Shown here: positions 1-13,769 of the stretch, in pieces
Layout: each line of letters starts with the position of its first letter
Position numbering within the stretch: position 1 is the stretch's first letter
Origin: Cryptomeria japonica
Taxonomy: Eukaryota; Streptophyta; Pinopsida; Cupressales; Cupressaceae
Assembly (NCBI RefSeq): GCF_030272615.1
Contig: NC_081409.1
Coordinates: forward strand, 208,181,190 to 208,245,189
DNA: 64,000 bases
Direction: 5' to 3'
The notes under the pieces: generated by a model
The model's database searches: none
Told to the model about the DNA's origin: nothing
What the model saw: the letters and a program-made list of their open reading frames with translations, nothing else
Translations under genes and position numbers: made by a program

Positions 1-2
1 AG

Positions 3-3000
3 CTCAACATTCTAAAAACCAAAATTAAAACCTGGAACAAAGAGATTTTGGGGGACATATTCAAGAGCAAAATTCAAGTCAAAGCTGAAATAAAGGATGT
101 ATAGGATAGAATCCAAGAGGTTGGGCTGACTGAAGATCTTAGGATGGCTGAAAATAATCTCTTATCTAAATACCACTCCATCATCTCTAATGAAGAGACT
201 TTTTGGAGACAAATATCCAGAGCCTTGTTCTTGAAGGAAGGCAACAAAAACACCCGCTTCTTTGACTTAACTGCTCTTAAGCACAGGGTAGCCAATAGAT
301 TATCTAGACTATCCTGCAATAAAGGTATCCTAACAGAGGATTGTGACATTAGGAAGGAAGCTCTCGAGCATTTCAGTAACCTGTTGGGTGAAGCAGATAA
401 CCTGGATTTCAGCAATCAAAACACCCTTTTACAAGCTATTCCTTCTATCCTGATGGAAGTTGATAACCACCTTTTATCTTGTATTCCCTCTAACGTGGAA
501 ATCAAAAAGGCAACGTTCTCCTTTCAGGGTGACAAATCCCTTAGACCGGATGGCTTCCCTATGTTTTTCTTCCAAAATTTCTGGCACATAGTGGAGGCTA
601 ACATATGCAATGGTGTTAAAGAATTATTTGGCTCCAAAAGACTTCCTAAGGAGCTTAACACCACCTTCATTGTCCTTATCCCAAACATCCCTAGAGCTGA
701 TTCTCTCAACAAGTTTAGACCTATTAGCCTGTGTAACTCTATTTACAAGATTTTATCCAAGGTTTTGACTTCCAGGTTGTTGGAAATTCTTCTTAGGATT
801 ATATCTGTCGAGCAGAATGGCTTTGTCCCCAGAAGACAGATTTTGGATTCCATTATCTCTGTTCATGAAAATATCCTCCCTGAAAGTGGCGAATAATCAG
901 GGATTCTTCCTAAAGTTAGACATGGCTAAAGCTTTTGATAGAGTGAATTGGCAGTTTCTCCTTAGGATCATGAAAGCATTTGGTTTTGGCTACAAAGTTA
1001 TTCAGCTCTGCTATCAACTTATGGAAACTTCCTCCTTTGTTGTTATTGTCAATGGTTCCCCATCCTGTTTCTTCAAAAGCTCTAGAGATCTCATACAAGG
1101 GGACCCCATATCCCCTATCCTCTTCACCAATCTTGCTAAATGCCTGGGTAGATTCATTCTCAAAAATGTGGAAGACGTCAAACTTAAGGGTCTGAAACCT
1201 TCCTCTTCCAATGTTGTTTGTTCTCATGAACAATTCGTCGATGACTTTATTACTATGGGGGAAGCCACCATCATGGAAGCTAATAATATGAAGAATATTC
1301 TGAATACTTATGAATCTACCTCTAGCCAAAAAATTAATTAGGATAAAAGTTCTCTGTTTTTCATCAATACCCTAGTCCAAAGGCAACTAAGGATTGGAAG
1401 GATTCTTGGCTGCAATATCTCTGAGTTTCCCTCTACATATCCGGGGCTTCCTCTATGTCTTAATCCTGAGGACTCCTTCTGGAACAAGCTGAAAGATAGA
1501 CTTAACCTGAAACTTGCTAGCTGGAAAGGGGTTGTCCTTAGTCAAGCGGGTAAAATCACCCTACTCAAAGCCACTCTCCAAAACCTTCCTGTGTATGCTC
1601 TCAGCCTGTTTAAAATCCTCACAAAGTTTGTGGAAGCCATTGAAAGAATCCAAAAAAAATTCCTTTGGTCGGGAGTGGATGTCAAAAATAGAATTCCCCT
1701 TATTGCCTGGAATAAAATATGTTCCCCTAAGGCCTCTGGTGGGCTAGGTTTAAGGTACATAGGTTCTATGAACAAAGCTTTATTAGCCAAACAAATTTGG
1801 AGATTCATAGGGGAGGAAAGAGAATGGAACTCTATCTGGAAAAACAAATATCTCTATATGCAGCCTTCTAAGGAAGAATTCTTTGATAACTCTTTCATTG
1901 TTGAAGGATCCGCTATATAGAATGTTGTGCAATCCGCTAAAAGCTGGGCTGCTGGTGGCAGAACTTGGAACCTTGGGGATGGGAGGAGAATACGATTTTG
2001 GGAAGATAGATGGATCTTGGATAAACCTCTAGAGGAAATTCCAATCCTGAAAGACTGGAAAGACTGGTTCAAAAGTAGGTATGGGGAAAAGGTCAGAGAT
2101 TACTGGATAAATGGGAACTGGATTAATTTTAGCCAGCAATGTCTGGGGCTCAAGTTCCTTCAAATTGCTCTCTTTGCTAATATCCCTAGAGACAACAAAG
2201 ATGACAGATTGATATGGAGGGAAACCTAGGATGGGACTTATTCTGTCTCCTCTGTTGTGGCTATTCACAAAGACCCGGTGGAAGAAATTCCCATCTAGGC
2301 TAAAGTTTGGAACAAGAAGTTAGTTCCAAAGGTCAATATCTTCTTCTGGATTTTCATCCAAAATAAGGTATTAACCTTGGACAATCTTCATAAAAGAGGT
2401 ATTATTTTTCCTAATAGGTGTTCTCTTTGCTGCAGGGAAGAAGAGATGGCTTGCCACATTCTCAATCAATGCACTTTTAGCCAGGATATCTGAAAAATCA
2501 TCCTAACCAAGTGGAACCTGAGCTGGGTTTTCCCAAACTCCCTTGGGGACTCTTGGTAGCAATGGCATTGCCCTAACTCTAATCCTAAAATTGTGGAAAC
2601 TTGGAGACTTACTTTGCTGATTGTTATCTGGAATATCTGGAAAGAGCACAACAACAGGATTTTTAGGGATAAAAGGGCTATTCCTGAAGTGGTTGCAGAT
2701 AAAATCTTTAGGAGTATTTTTGAATACCTTTATTGCACTAATCAGGGACCTGCTGCTAAAGATGATTTTAAAGACAAATGGAACCTTTCTACCACTTCTT
2801 CTTGCAAGGAGACTAGAAGAGAAGGTCTAGTCTAGTGCTTTCCTCCTCAAGGATGGATTAAGGCTAAATTTGATGGGGCTTCTAAAGGGAATCCAGGTAA
2901 AGATGGATATGGGGGCATTGTCAGGAATTTTGCTAGAAGTTGTCTTAAGGCGGTGGCTGGACCTCTCGGGAATCAAACTAGCCATTTTTCCCAAGCCTCT

Positions 3001-3348
3001 GCCACCCTAAACACCTTAATTATAGCTAAAAATCTAAATTATGATAAATTATGGCTTGAGGGAGATTCACTTAATATCATTAAGTGTTTAAAGGGGGAAT
3101 CAGAGCCTTCTTGGTCTATTGAAAATATCATCATGAAAGCTAGGGAGATCATTGCAAGTTTCAAATAAATTATTATTCAACATGCTTTCAGAGAACAAAA
3201 TAGTGTTGTGGATTGTTTAGCGAATACCGGGGTTAACTCTGACTCCCAAATGATTTGGCACGAGGAGGATCTCAATTTAAACATTAAAGAGTTCCTTAGA
3301 AAGGACCATTCTATGGGGAGAGAAGGACAATTTAATCATGACAAGTAA
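3..3348 (+). pseudogene. LINE ORF2 remnant: reverse transcriptase, zf-RVT, RNase H
   Basis: Reads in frame 3 from base 3 to about 872, then after one frameshift in frame 1 to a TAA at 3346-3348. RT hallmarks are NKFRPISLCNSIYKILSK (about 709-762), KLDMAKAFDRVNW (about 913-951) and GDPISPILF. The catalytic block reads FVDD at 1234-1245 in place of the usual YADD. The zf-RVT cluster CSLCCREEEMACHILNQC lies at about 2419-2472. RNase H begins with AKFDGASKGNPG near 2861 and keeps DG, an LEGDS block (about 3055) and a C-terminal NSVVD block. Stops include 1339, 1918, 2227, 2833 and 3166. It would nick and reverse-transcribe its own RNA if intact; it is clearly dead. Family assignment is secure. 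Confidence 0.9.
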
Positions 3349-5057
3349 AAAGTATCATTTATGCCTTGCTGGAAAGGCCATCATTACTTCGTATTGCGGC
3401 AAATCTTCTACAACATTTAATAATCTGACACATGCTTTGTGGGTTACTTAGTTCAAAAACCTAAGCAACATTGAGAAAGAAGGTTTTAATTTGTAGAGAA
3501 ATGGAGCAGATAGCCCATTCACGAAGATGGGAGGAGACCTAAGGCGGGAAGAACTAGACAATATGTTGACTTGGAAAATGATGCCAAAAGTCTGGGCAAA
3601 ATTGGAGAAGGGCTCCCTCACTAGTTTCATGGAGAAGCTCGTGGACTATGACAAAGGTAGGGTTAACCTAGCCATTTCTAAGATTTTTGAAAACTAGTCT
3701 AATGGCCCTTTTAAAATTTATGGAGTCAAGTTCAAGCTAGATGTTGAACTCATATCCATTGTGACTAGAATGCCCCACACTGAGCTTAATTTCTTTCAAG
3801 ACCTCAAAGTCTCCAACAATGTAGTCAATCTATTCCCATGGAAAGAGAAAGAGAGGGTTAAAATCAGCAAAGCCACTGGGGGCTACTACGAAGTTGCAAA
3901 CATCAAGAAGCTATGGGACTGGGTCTTGAATACAATTATGGAATACATCATAGTTGAAGGTCGTTTCTCTAGGGCCCACACCTACCACTTCGTGCTCTTA
4001 AACCATTTTAGACATGACAAGAAAGTTTCCCTGCCCTACTACCTATTTTGATCCCTTTCCAGCTACCTCAATAAACACAGGAACAACCCTTCCAGCCCGA
4101 TTCTCCATTGTGGGCTTCTGCTGCTCATCTATGAGCATTGCAAAACCCTTACACTACTGGAAAATAAGAGGATTTCTGCCTCTCCGGGCAAGAGAAAGAT
4201 GGAAGAGGGAGAAACCAATAAGGAGAAGGCATCTTCCAGCAAAAAAAAGGAAAAGTGTTCCTGGGCTGGAAATAGAGGAAATGGTTAAGGAAAGTAGTGG
4301 ATTGGAGACGAACGACTCCAATGTTGAAGACAACTAGAAAGATGAGGAGCTGGGTAATGAGGAAGAAAGTGGGGATAATGAACCTGATCATGAAAGCCCT
4401 ATCCTCAGCGAATGCCCTGGCAAGGTCAATAGCCATCTAATGGAAGAAGTGGAGCTCAAGGATAACGAGGAAACCAAAGTGAATTCCAAGAAGGAAACGA
4501 ATAAAGATTCTGAGAAGGACATGGATAGCGAAGATAAGGAATGAGTCGGTAAAGGGCTTATCCTAGATAACCTCAAGAAACTCTCTGAGGCAAGAATGGA
4601 TTACGATAAATGGACCTATGAGAGCCTGAAAAACCTAGAAAAAATGGGAATAAACTTGGATGAGAAGAGGGAGGATGAAAACAGAGAGCAGATTAAATGG
4701 AAGCAAGAAATGGAGAATAAGGTAAAATCGCTAGAAGAGGGAAAAGAAGCGATGAAAAATCTGATGGGCGTTATCCCAGACATCCTCTTTGCTGTCACTA
4801 AAAACCTGGAGGACATTGCCAAGGTTTTTTATCATACCTGCACTCCAAATCTGGTTGTGGATCTTTACTTGGATGATGAGACCATCCAGACTGGAAGCGG
4901 TGATGCTACTCAAGTGGGTGGTACTACGAAGAGAACCAAGGCCAGCATCAAGAAATCTATGGCAGCTTCTGCTAAGGATCCCCCTAACCTCAAAGACAAC
5001 ATCAAGGAGTTGCACGAAATTAGCAACACCCTAGCAAAAGCCTTGGAAAAAATCTGA
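3338..5057 (+). pseudogene. Extra LINE reading frame downstream of RNase H (ORF3-like), unknown function
   Basis: ATG at 3338 overlaps the RNase H stop (3346-3348) by 11 nt. From there frame 2 stays protein-like to about 4250, broken only by single stops (near 3449, 3497, 3695 and the TGA after SLPYYLF near 4049). It then shifts to frame 3 at an A-run and continues to TGA 5055-5057, about 573 codons. The N-terminal half looks globular (blocks LRREELDNMLTWKMMPKVW, YGVKFKLDVELI, TYHFVLLNHF). The middle is acidic and Lys-rich. The C-terminal 150 residues (4596-5057) are charged and helical, probably coiled coil, with MENKVKSLEEGKEAMKNL. The arrangement weakly recalls the 'putative plant transposon protein' domain, but I do not recognise it firmly. 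The tight overlap argues that it belongs to the LINE transcript. Confidence 0.6.
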
Positions 5058-5240
5058 ATTCTAGAATGCGTACTGGCTTAATGGGGCTTTTTTGGGTTTT
5101 CTCTGGTTATCCGTTGGTTTTTTGTGGTTCTGATCTTTTCTATTTCTTGTCGCTTTTGTTGTTTATGTTGTTTTAGTTCTGTTTGTAAAGGGTTTCAGGG
5201 CCCCTTCAAAATCTACTTTTTCCTTAATCAAAAACATTGA
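5058..5240 (+). other. LINE 3' untranslated tail
   Basis: T- and G-rich sequence after the last LINE stop, with runs of TTTTTTGGG and TTGTTTATG, a GTTTCAGGGCCCC block and an end in TTAATCAAAAA. This composition is usual for plant LINE 3' ends. No long poly-A remains. Confidence 0.5.
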
Positions 5241-6150
5241 TAGTGCATAATTTTTTTTCTAATGAAGACCTATTAGGGTATCTATGTTAACAATATAACC
5301 ATAATAGTAGGAAAGCCATGTTTGTTGATGGAAAGGTTTTGTTTACTGTTACAGAGAATTAATCAAAACTACTTTCAACTTCAATTCTAATGCAAATAAA
5401 AAGATTAATTTAAATACATTTTCCATAGATTACCACAAACATAGGCAAATCAATGTAGTAAAATGTCTACCAAATCATAGACTTAAAAAAATCGAGGCTC
5501 AAACAACCTATTCTAAGGGATAAATTGGAGCCTTTTGATGTTGGCAAGTTTAGGATGTTTCAACTTAATAGACTCAACAATGTGTTAAGTCCTATGTGTT
5601 TATTACAAGAAACAAATATAGATAGGCATGATGATGATTGTAGAATATATAATAATTCTCATGTAAAAATATTATTTGATTATTAGGCATTTGTAATGGA
5701 GAGACTACACAAATCAATGCTAAGTTTTAATAGTGATATGTCTCACACATTTAAGTGGCATTCAATAGTGTGGCACATATTATTACATGCTTTTTTGGTA
5801 GATGGGATAAGGAATTGGGTGAGAAATGTGTTTTAGATTTGATTCCCAAGGAACATACCTTGCTAATGCATGACATAAATATGCATTTCGACATGCATTG
5901 TGCTTATGCTAATTATTGCATCTTTGAAGAATACATTGGTTATACCATGACAATAATATTATTGCAAGGATATGTTGTGCTCTAGTAACATCCCATGAAT
6001 TTTCCATGTTTTTATATGATAGAATTTCCATTTTGAAAATGATGTGGCAATTATACTTAGTGGATAAGCTCTACTTCAAGCAACATAAAAATGTTGGTTT
6101 AATATATTTTTTCCTAAACAATAGGGATTTTACCATCCCTAGGAAATAAG
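5241..6150. other. AT-rich spacer without recognisable gene
   Basis: Mostly low-GC unique-looking sequence. One short + frame (5755-5985, 76 codons, containing GRWDKELGEKCVLDLIPKEH) is protein-like in composition but matches nothing I recognise and has no supporting context. I see no RNA gene or repeat here. Confidence 0.4.
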
Positions 6151-7015
6151 TGTTGGGATTGAGGTGTCTCAACCTTAGATTCCTAACATGTTGAATTATT
6201 TAATTAATTGTTTCCTAATTGATTTATCATAAGTTATAAACTTCCTAAGTTTTCATTCACTTTGTGGGACCTCTTGGTGAGGTGGCATCCTACATGGCAA
6301 GTGATGAGATGGCATGTTCCTTTTTTCTAGGAAGTTGGTACCACTTGGAAGATGCTATGTTGGAGTGGAAATTGATTTGGTAATTTTCTATGTTGACTAA
6401 AGAGTCTTGGATTTCAACTTCTATTATGTATTGGAGTTGTATTTTAGCTATTGGCATTTATGGTGGAGCTCACTTTTGACAAGTGGTGTGAGGTAAGGAA
6501 GACGCCTATTCTTGGTCATAATAATTTCTATGTTGCACTTACATCGTATTTGGCAAGATGATCATTATGGATGGGGTAGGTGTTGTTCCCTTAGAAGTTT
6601 CTATGAGTAATGTGTCATGGGATTAGCAAGATATTGTTTATGACACAAATTACTTCTTAGGTATTGAAGATGATTTTCCAAACCATGGGCACCTACCTCT
6701 TTGTGTTGAGCTCTATATATATGTCGATGTCTTAGCTGATTTATGTGAGAGGAGAGGAGTTCATTATTACAGGGGTTATGCTGCTAGATTTTCTCCAAGA
6801 TGAAGCATGATGTAAATATCCATGTAAAGGCCTAGAGCCTAAAGATTGTATTGTAACTGTATTTTGTTGCTAAATAATACAATGGCTCTCTAGTTTTGGA
6901 GTGTGGGGTTTTTTACTCGAAAGGGTTTTCCCCACGGTAATTCTATATTCTATTCTTCTATCTTTTTCTTCTCTTTTATGATTCTGTGTTGTTGAATCTA
7001 AATGTATGCATGTAG
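6151..7015 (+). repeat. Degenerate copia-like LTR remnant (possible solo LTR)
   Basis: Starts with TGTTGGG at 6151. Near its 3' end it carries a GGGGTTTTTT...GGGTTTTCCCCAC inverted pair (6901-6937), the same layout as in the clear copia LTR at 62331-63541. No matching target duplication was found (left flank ATAAG), so the right boundary is approximate. Confidence 0.35.
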
Positions 7016-7039
7016 CTGAAACTATTGGGTAAGGGCAAA

Positions 7040-7074
7040 AAGATGGGGGACCAAAAAGGGGTCTTAAGATGCCA
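7040..7074 (+). repeat. Terminal-like block matching the inverted copy at 36522-36546
   Basis: Holds AAGATGGGGGACCAAAAAG (7040-7058), then eight bases, then AGATGCCA. The reverse complement of 36522-36546 has the same 19 bases followed directly by ATGCCA. The pair could be ends of one transposon; see findings. Confidence 0.45.
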
Positions 7075-7246
7075 CTTTTTTTTGTTTCTTTCTGAAATCA
7101 GCAAAGTCTAAACTTCAATGATAAATTGAAGATAGGTACACTCAAAATTTTAAGATGCAACAAGAACAAAAGTTGAAGTGCTCTGAATCTACTTTCTAAA
7201 CTACTAATTTATGTTGAAAAAGGAGGCTCGATTAAGGCTTTGAAAA

Positions 7247-7315
7247 AGGGGCACCACATTTATTGGTCCTATTTTTTCAAAAAAAAAATAGCATAGCCCG
7301 AAATGTGGTGCCCCT
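7247..7315. repeat. Perfect 15-bp inverted repeat (hairpin)
   Basis: Arm AGGGGCACCACATTT (7247-7261) and its exact reverse complement at 7301-7315, separated by 39 A/T-rich bases. A second perfect 15-bp hairpin with a different arm sequence lies at 36504-36540. Confidence 0.8.
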
Positions 7316-7920
7316 AAAACACCAACTTTTTTTTAGAATTTTGCAAACTGCTCCAGTGAGAAAGTAGCTAACACATTGAAGTTTATGCTAGATTTTTCTG
7401 CTAATTTGTTTATGAATATTTGAATTTTTACAAATTTTCGAAGTGGACACATCCTAAAACACATAAATTTGAGCGTGCTCCCCCCAAAAATTTGTGAAAA
7501 CTAATAAAAAATCAGATTATATTTTTTTTAATTGTGTAGAATGGAGTCTAGTTTCTAAAAATGTAATATTTTTCAAAATTGGATCAACAATTAAAAATCT
7601 ATGGCCAAAATCCAACAATGTCGGTTTTTGACAAAAATTGGACACATTAACAAAATAAATTATGGATGAAGACCTTAACATTATCAAAATTTTAAAATAA
7701 TTATATGGTTGGATAGCTAAGAGAGAGCTTGATGATTGTATGGTGTTTTTTTTCTTGCATTTAAACACGTGCAAACCTGTCGGAGAGCACAAACAAAAAA
7801 GTTAGAAATTTTCAATATTTGTTGGAAAACACATCTCATGCCCGAGAAGGGCATCCAAGCCTTTGGGTTGGATTCCCAAGGCAAATACAAGCCTTAGGCT
7901 TGGTGTTTCCTAAGGCAACA
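7316..7920. other. AT-rich spacer, no gene
   Basis: No convincing reading frame on either strand. Near 7840-7920 short imperfect palindromes built on CCTTGG and AAGCCTTAGGCTT precede the larger palindrome cluster. Confidence 0.4.
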
Positions 7921-8026
7921 CATTTGGCTCACACCAAATTTGGTGTGTGCCAAATGAAAAAAAATTGAAAATACATTTGGCATGTGCCTTATTTGGCATG
8001 CGCCATATTTGGCGCACGCCAAATGT
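7921..8026. repeat. Cluster of nested palindromes built on TTTGGCRYRYGCC
   Basis: 7921-7956 is a 36-bp palindrome with a single mismatched pair; its centre CACACCAAATTTGGTGTG (7930-7947) is perfect. 7973-8026 contains three more TTTGGC...GCC units whose outer arms pair with two mismatches. A similar cluster in the opposite orientation lies at 36436-36493. Such clusters can be binding sites of a transposase or form cruciforms; that role is inference. Confidence 0.75.
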
Positions 8027-8084
8027 ATTCCATGCAATTTTTCCATCTTTGAGATTTCTATTTCTCTTTCTTGAGCTTTCATTC

Positions 8085-10396
<2,312 letters not shown>

Positions 10397-10940
10397 TGGT
10401 GAATGTTAAAATGGTTTATAGAGCCAAATTGGAGTGTCTGCGTCAAATGGATTGCACATGAAAAACGATAATCTTATATATTGGACCCATGATTTTGGCC
10501 CACATTCCCTAGTTTTGTCTTCGCTTTTTCTTTGATCACGAAAAGGAAACTCTTTTTTCATGTTGTTGACTTATCATAGAAGCATATTTAGGATATTCCA
10601 TCACAATTTCACCACCTTTTTGCTGGTTGGATATCGTAGAAGACAAACATTTGAATTTTTTGTAGGGAATTTTTTAATATGAGGTAATTTTCTTATTATT
10701 TTTTACTGAAATGTTTATTATGATTTTGTTTGTTGATATTTAATAATATACAATTTAACTACATCAATAAGAGAAATATATAAGTAGTGCATATGTGAAT
10801 AAGACCACCTTTATCACATCTTTCTACTTAGATCATAACTTCAACAATTTTAGCATTCATAACTTAATTTCATATGTTGCTATTGGTTTATGCAATTATT
10901 TTATACAATCTTTGTGTAGGTATATTTAAAAATCACCACC
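10397..10940 (+). other. AT-rich leader upstream of gene A
   Basis: No reading frame of interest. The last bases before the ATG at 10941 read TCACCACC, a favourable plant start context. An untranslated exon or intron may lie here but cannot be shown. Confidence 0.35.
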
Positions 10941-11133
10941 ATGTTGAGGAAAAGACGACAAAAGCTAACATGGGAAGAGCATGAAACTAAGAATACAAAG
11001 ACAAGAGAAAATATGAGGCAAATTCATCAATTAAGGAAATTGAACACCATAGAAGAAGACATGTCAATTGAAGAGGAATGTAGGAGAGATATGGTATTGG
11101 AAAAACCTTCTTGCAAAGAGACAATCGATGTCT

Positions 11134-11430
11134 GAGGTTGATAGCACACCATCTCTCACATATCAAGTTGAAGGAACAACATCGATCACATCTCAAGTCG
11201 AAGGCACACCATTTCTCACATCTCAAGTTGAAGGAACACCATCTCAAGTTTAAGAAACAACATCTCTCACATATCAAGTTGAAGGCACACCATTTCTCAC
11301 ATCTCAAGTTGAAGGAACACCATCTCTCACATATCAAGTTGAAGTCACACCAATTGTCACATCTCAAGGTGAAGGTACACCATCTCTCACTTTTCAAGTT
11401 GAAGGCACACCTTCTACAAAATGTCACGTT
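11134..11430 (+). repeat. 30-bp coding minisatellite in gene A (about 10 units)
   Basis: Each unit encodes a decapeptide such as TPSLTYQVEG; variants carry TS, IT, FL or FQ. One unit is shortened and contains the TAA at 11251, where the other copies have GAA. It lies in the N-terminal third of gene A and looks like a disordered linker. Confidence 0.85.
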
Positions 11431-13680
11431 GCAAGTACATCTCATTTTCAAGGTACATCATCATTTTCATCTCTAGTTGAAAGTATGCCATCTATGCCTA
11501 ATGTTGTTAGAATTCTTAATATTGAGGCAACTCGAACTTTGAGAACACCTCCTATAATATTGCGTAGAAAGCCTAAGTATTTGATTGATGTTGATAGTAA
11601 TATTTTGCAACCAATGGTTAATAAGATTCCAAAGCGTACTTGTCAAAGGCATGCTAACCAAATTTGGAGATTGTACTTTGAAAAGTTAAATGAGAGCGGA
11701 AGATGTCAACTATTTATTGAAATGATTAGAAATCTGAAATTTAGGCCCATCATGCGGACTCTTGGGCTAAGAGCATCAGATGATTCAAGTGACAAATCAA
11801 TTGTCAAGAATATAATGAGTGCATATAAGAGTGTGGGTTATAAATCACGCACGAAAGATAGCAATGTCACATGACGTGTCCTCACATCAACAATAGTAAG
11901 CACTCAAACCAATAAATCTCAGCACATTAGAAAGACAAGTAAAGCAATGGAAATTAGTAGAAAATCTCTAATGAGAGTAATGGGAAGGCGTGAAAGAGTT
12001 GAGGATCCAAATGATAAATAATTATGGGCATTCTCTGCTAGACTACCATGAAAAGATAAAGAAATTGTTGAAGCATTGAGATCCTTGATTGAAGAATTTT
12101 GGAAGACTAACACAAGGGTCTCTCCTAATCAAAGAGATGTTGTAAGGAGGAGAATTGGTATTCAAATCCAAAATCCACATCCGAAGCATTTTTTGGATAT
12201 TACTCAAACACAATTTTTTGCCAAGTTTTTAGACATGTATCCTCAAATTCAAATTGGTCAAAGATTTTTGGGAATGGAAAATCCTTTTTATGTCAAAATA
12301 AATCACACATGCACTACTTGTTGTTGTAGAGTACATATTGAATTTTCTAATCATTATTATGTTTATAGACATATATGTGTAGATTTGCATACTAATAATA
12401 TTTCGTAGGAATGTAGCATAAAGGCTCCACCTAGATCTTCAAGGGGCTTCATATCTACCATTTTATGTGAAAGAGTTGGTGGTCAACAATTTTATAATAA
12501 AGTATGCTTGGATGGCACATGTGTTCATTGCGGTGACTTGCAAAATTTTCCAATGTGTGAACATATGGATAGTACAGATGTTATTGGGAATGAACTAGTG
12601 GAATTTGGCAAATATAAGATGGTGGCCTACAGTGTAAAAGATAGAAAAGAAGAAAAAAGGTGTGATTTTGTCACTGAAAAGATTCTAGTGTATCAGTTTA
12701 TGGGCAGTTTTCATGAGAAAATATTGTATGAGTATGCAAGGCATACCCATAGAGCTTGATGGTTGGACTTGCAATTCAAGATATGAAAGGACACATTTCC
12801 ACTCAATACCATCATTTTGGTTGTTGAATTCATAGAGAACTACACACTAAAGCTATAGAATGAGGTTCAATCCCATTATTACAACTCCACACAGGTTGCT
12901 ATATTTGTGCATATAGCATTCATGCATGTTGTTGATAGCACACATGAAAACAAGAAGATTTTGAGGGAGTACCACTTCTATATTAGTGATGATCACTCAC
13001 ATTCTATAGAGTTTGTGCAAGGTTTCTTTTAGATGTTCTACCATAATTTGGCTAGTACAGGTTTTCATTCTGGTAGCACATCATATGGTCCGATAATTGT
13101 GCCTCACAATTCAAGAACTATCGGATGTTTTATTGGTTAAGTAGAATGCATAAGAGCACTAGTGTTCAACATATGTGGAATTTTTGTGAAGTCGAGCATT
13201 GAAAGGGAGAACATGATGGTGTAGGAGCATGTATCAAAAGAGCCTTGGCATGAGAAGAGTTAAAGTACATAGATAAAAAAAAGTTGACAGATGCAAGAGC
13301 TATTGTCGAGTGGTGTAATGCTACAATGGGTTCAAGTAATCAAGGTGAGTCTTTAGTTGATAGATTTTTTTGATTGATAGATGATACTGACATTGCAAAA
13401 TATGAGGATTGTTGTACATTGACAGGATCAAGTGAGCTACACTCTTTTAGAATCTCTAATACGGGTTCATGGACTATACATACATGACATATGGTGTGCT
13501 TTTGTTTGTCATGTGCAAATGAAACATGGAACGAGTGCGAGTCAAAGGAGTGGGTCGACGAATGGTGTATGAGAACTCTGAGCCCACTTGAAACATATTG
13601 ACTCCCAATAGAATTGCAACTCACACAGATGGACCAAGCATCAGTTGACTTTGACCATGTCTCGGATCTAGTCCAACCTG

Positions 13681-13769
13681 GTAAATTATCTACATACATA
13701 TTTAAATAAATTCATTTTATATCTATTTGTTCACTCTATTCATGTACATAAATGCAAATATGATTGCAG
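13681..13769 (+). other. Spliceosomal intron in gene A
   Basis: Donor CCTG|GTAAAT and acceptor TGATTGCAG|GGC enclose 89 AT-rich bases. Removing them joins VQP to GHVYAVIAV in phase 1 without a break, which supports a real intron. Confidence 0.75.

Larger units (their letters stand above)
1..5240 (+). mobile_element. LINE (L1-like non-LTR retrotransposon), 3' portion, decayed
   Basis: The window opens inside a LINE, in the linker between the endonuclease (off the left edge) and the reverse transcriptase. In order I see RT, a zf-RVT cysteine cluster, RNase H, then an extra reading frame, then a short pyrimidine- and G-rich 3' tail. RNase H after RT is typical of plant L1 elements. In-frame stops and at least two frameshifts make it inactive. 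A target duplication cannot be tested because the 5' end is missing. The 3' boundary near 5240 is my estimate, from the end of the tail ending in A's. Confidence 0.85.

Noticed and set aside
10987-11451. Minus-strand Cys-rich repeat frame (154 codons)
   Set aside because: Mirror of the 30-bp coding repeat of gene A; the sense strand continues into a recognisable protein and this one does not.
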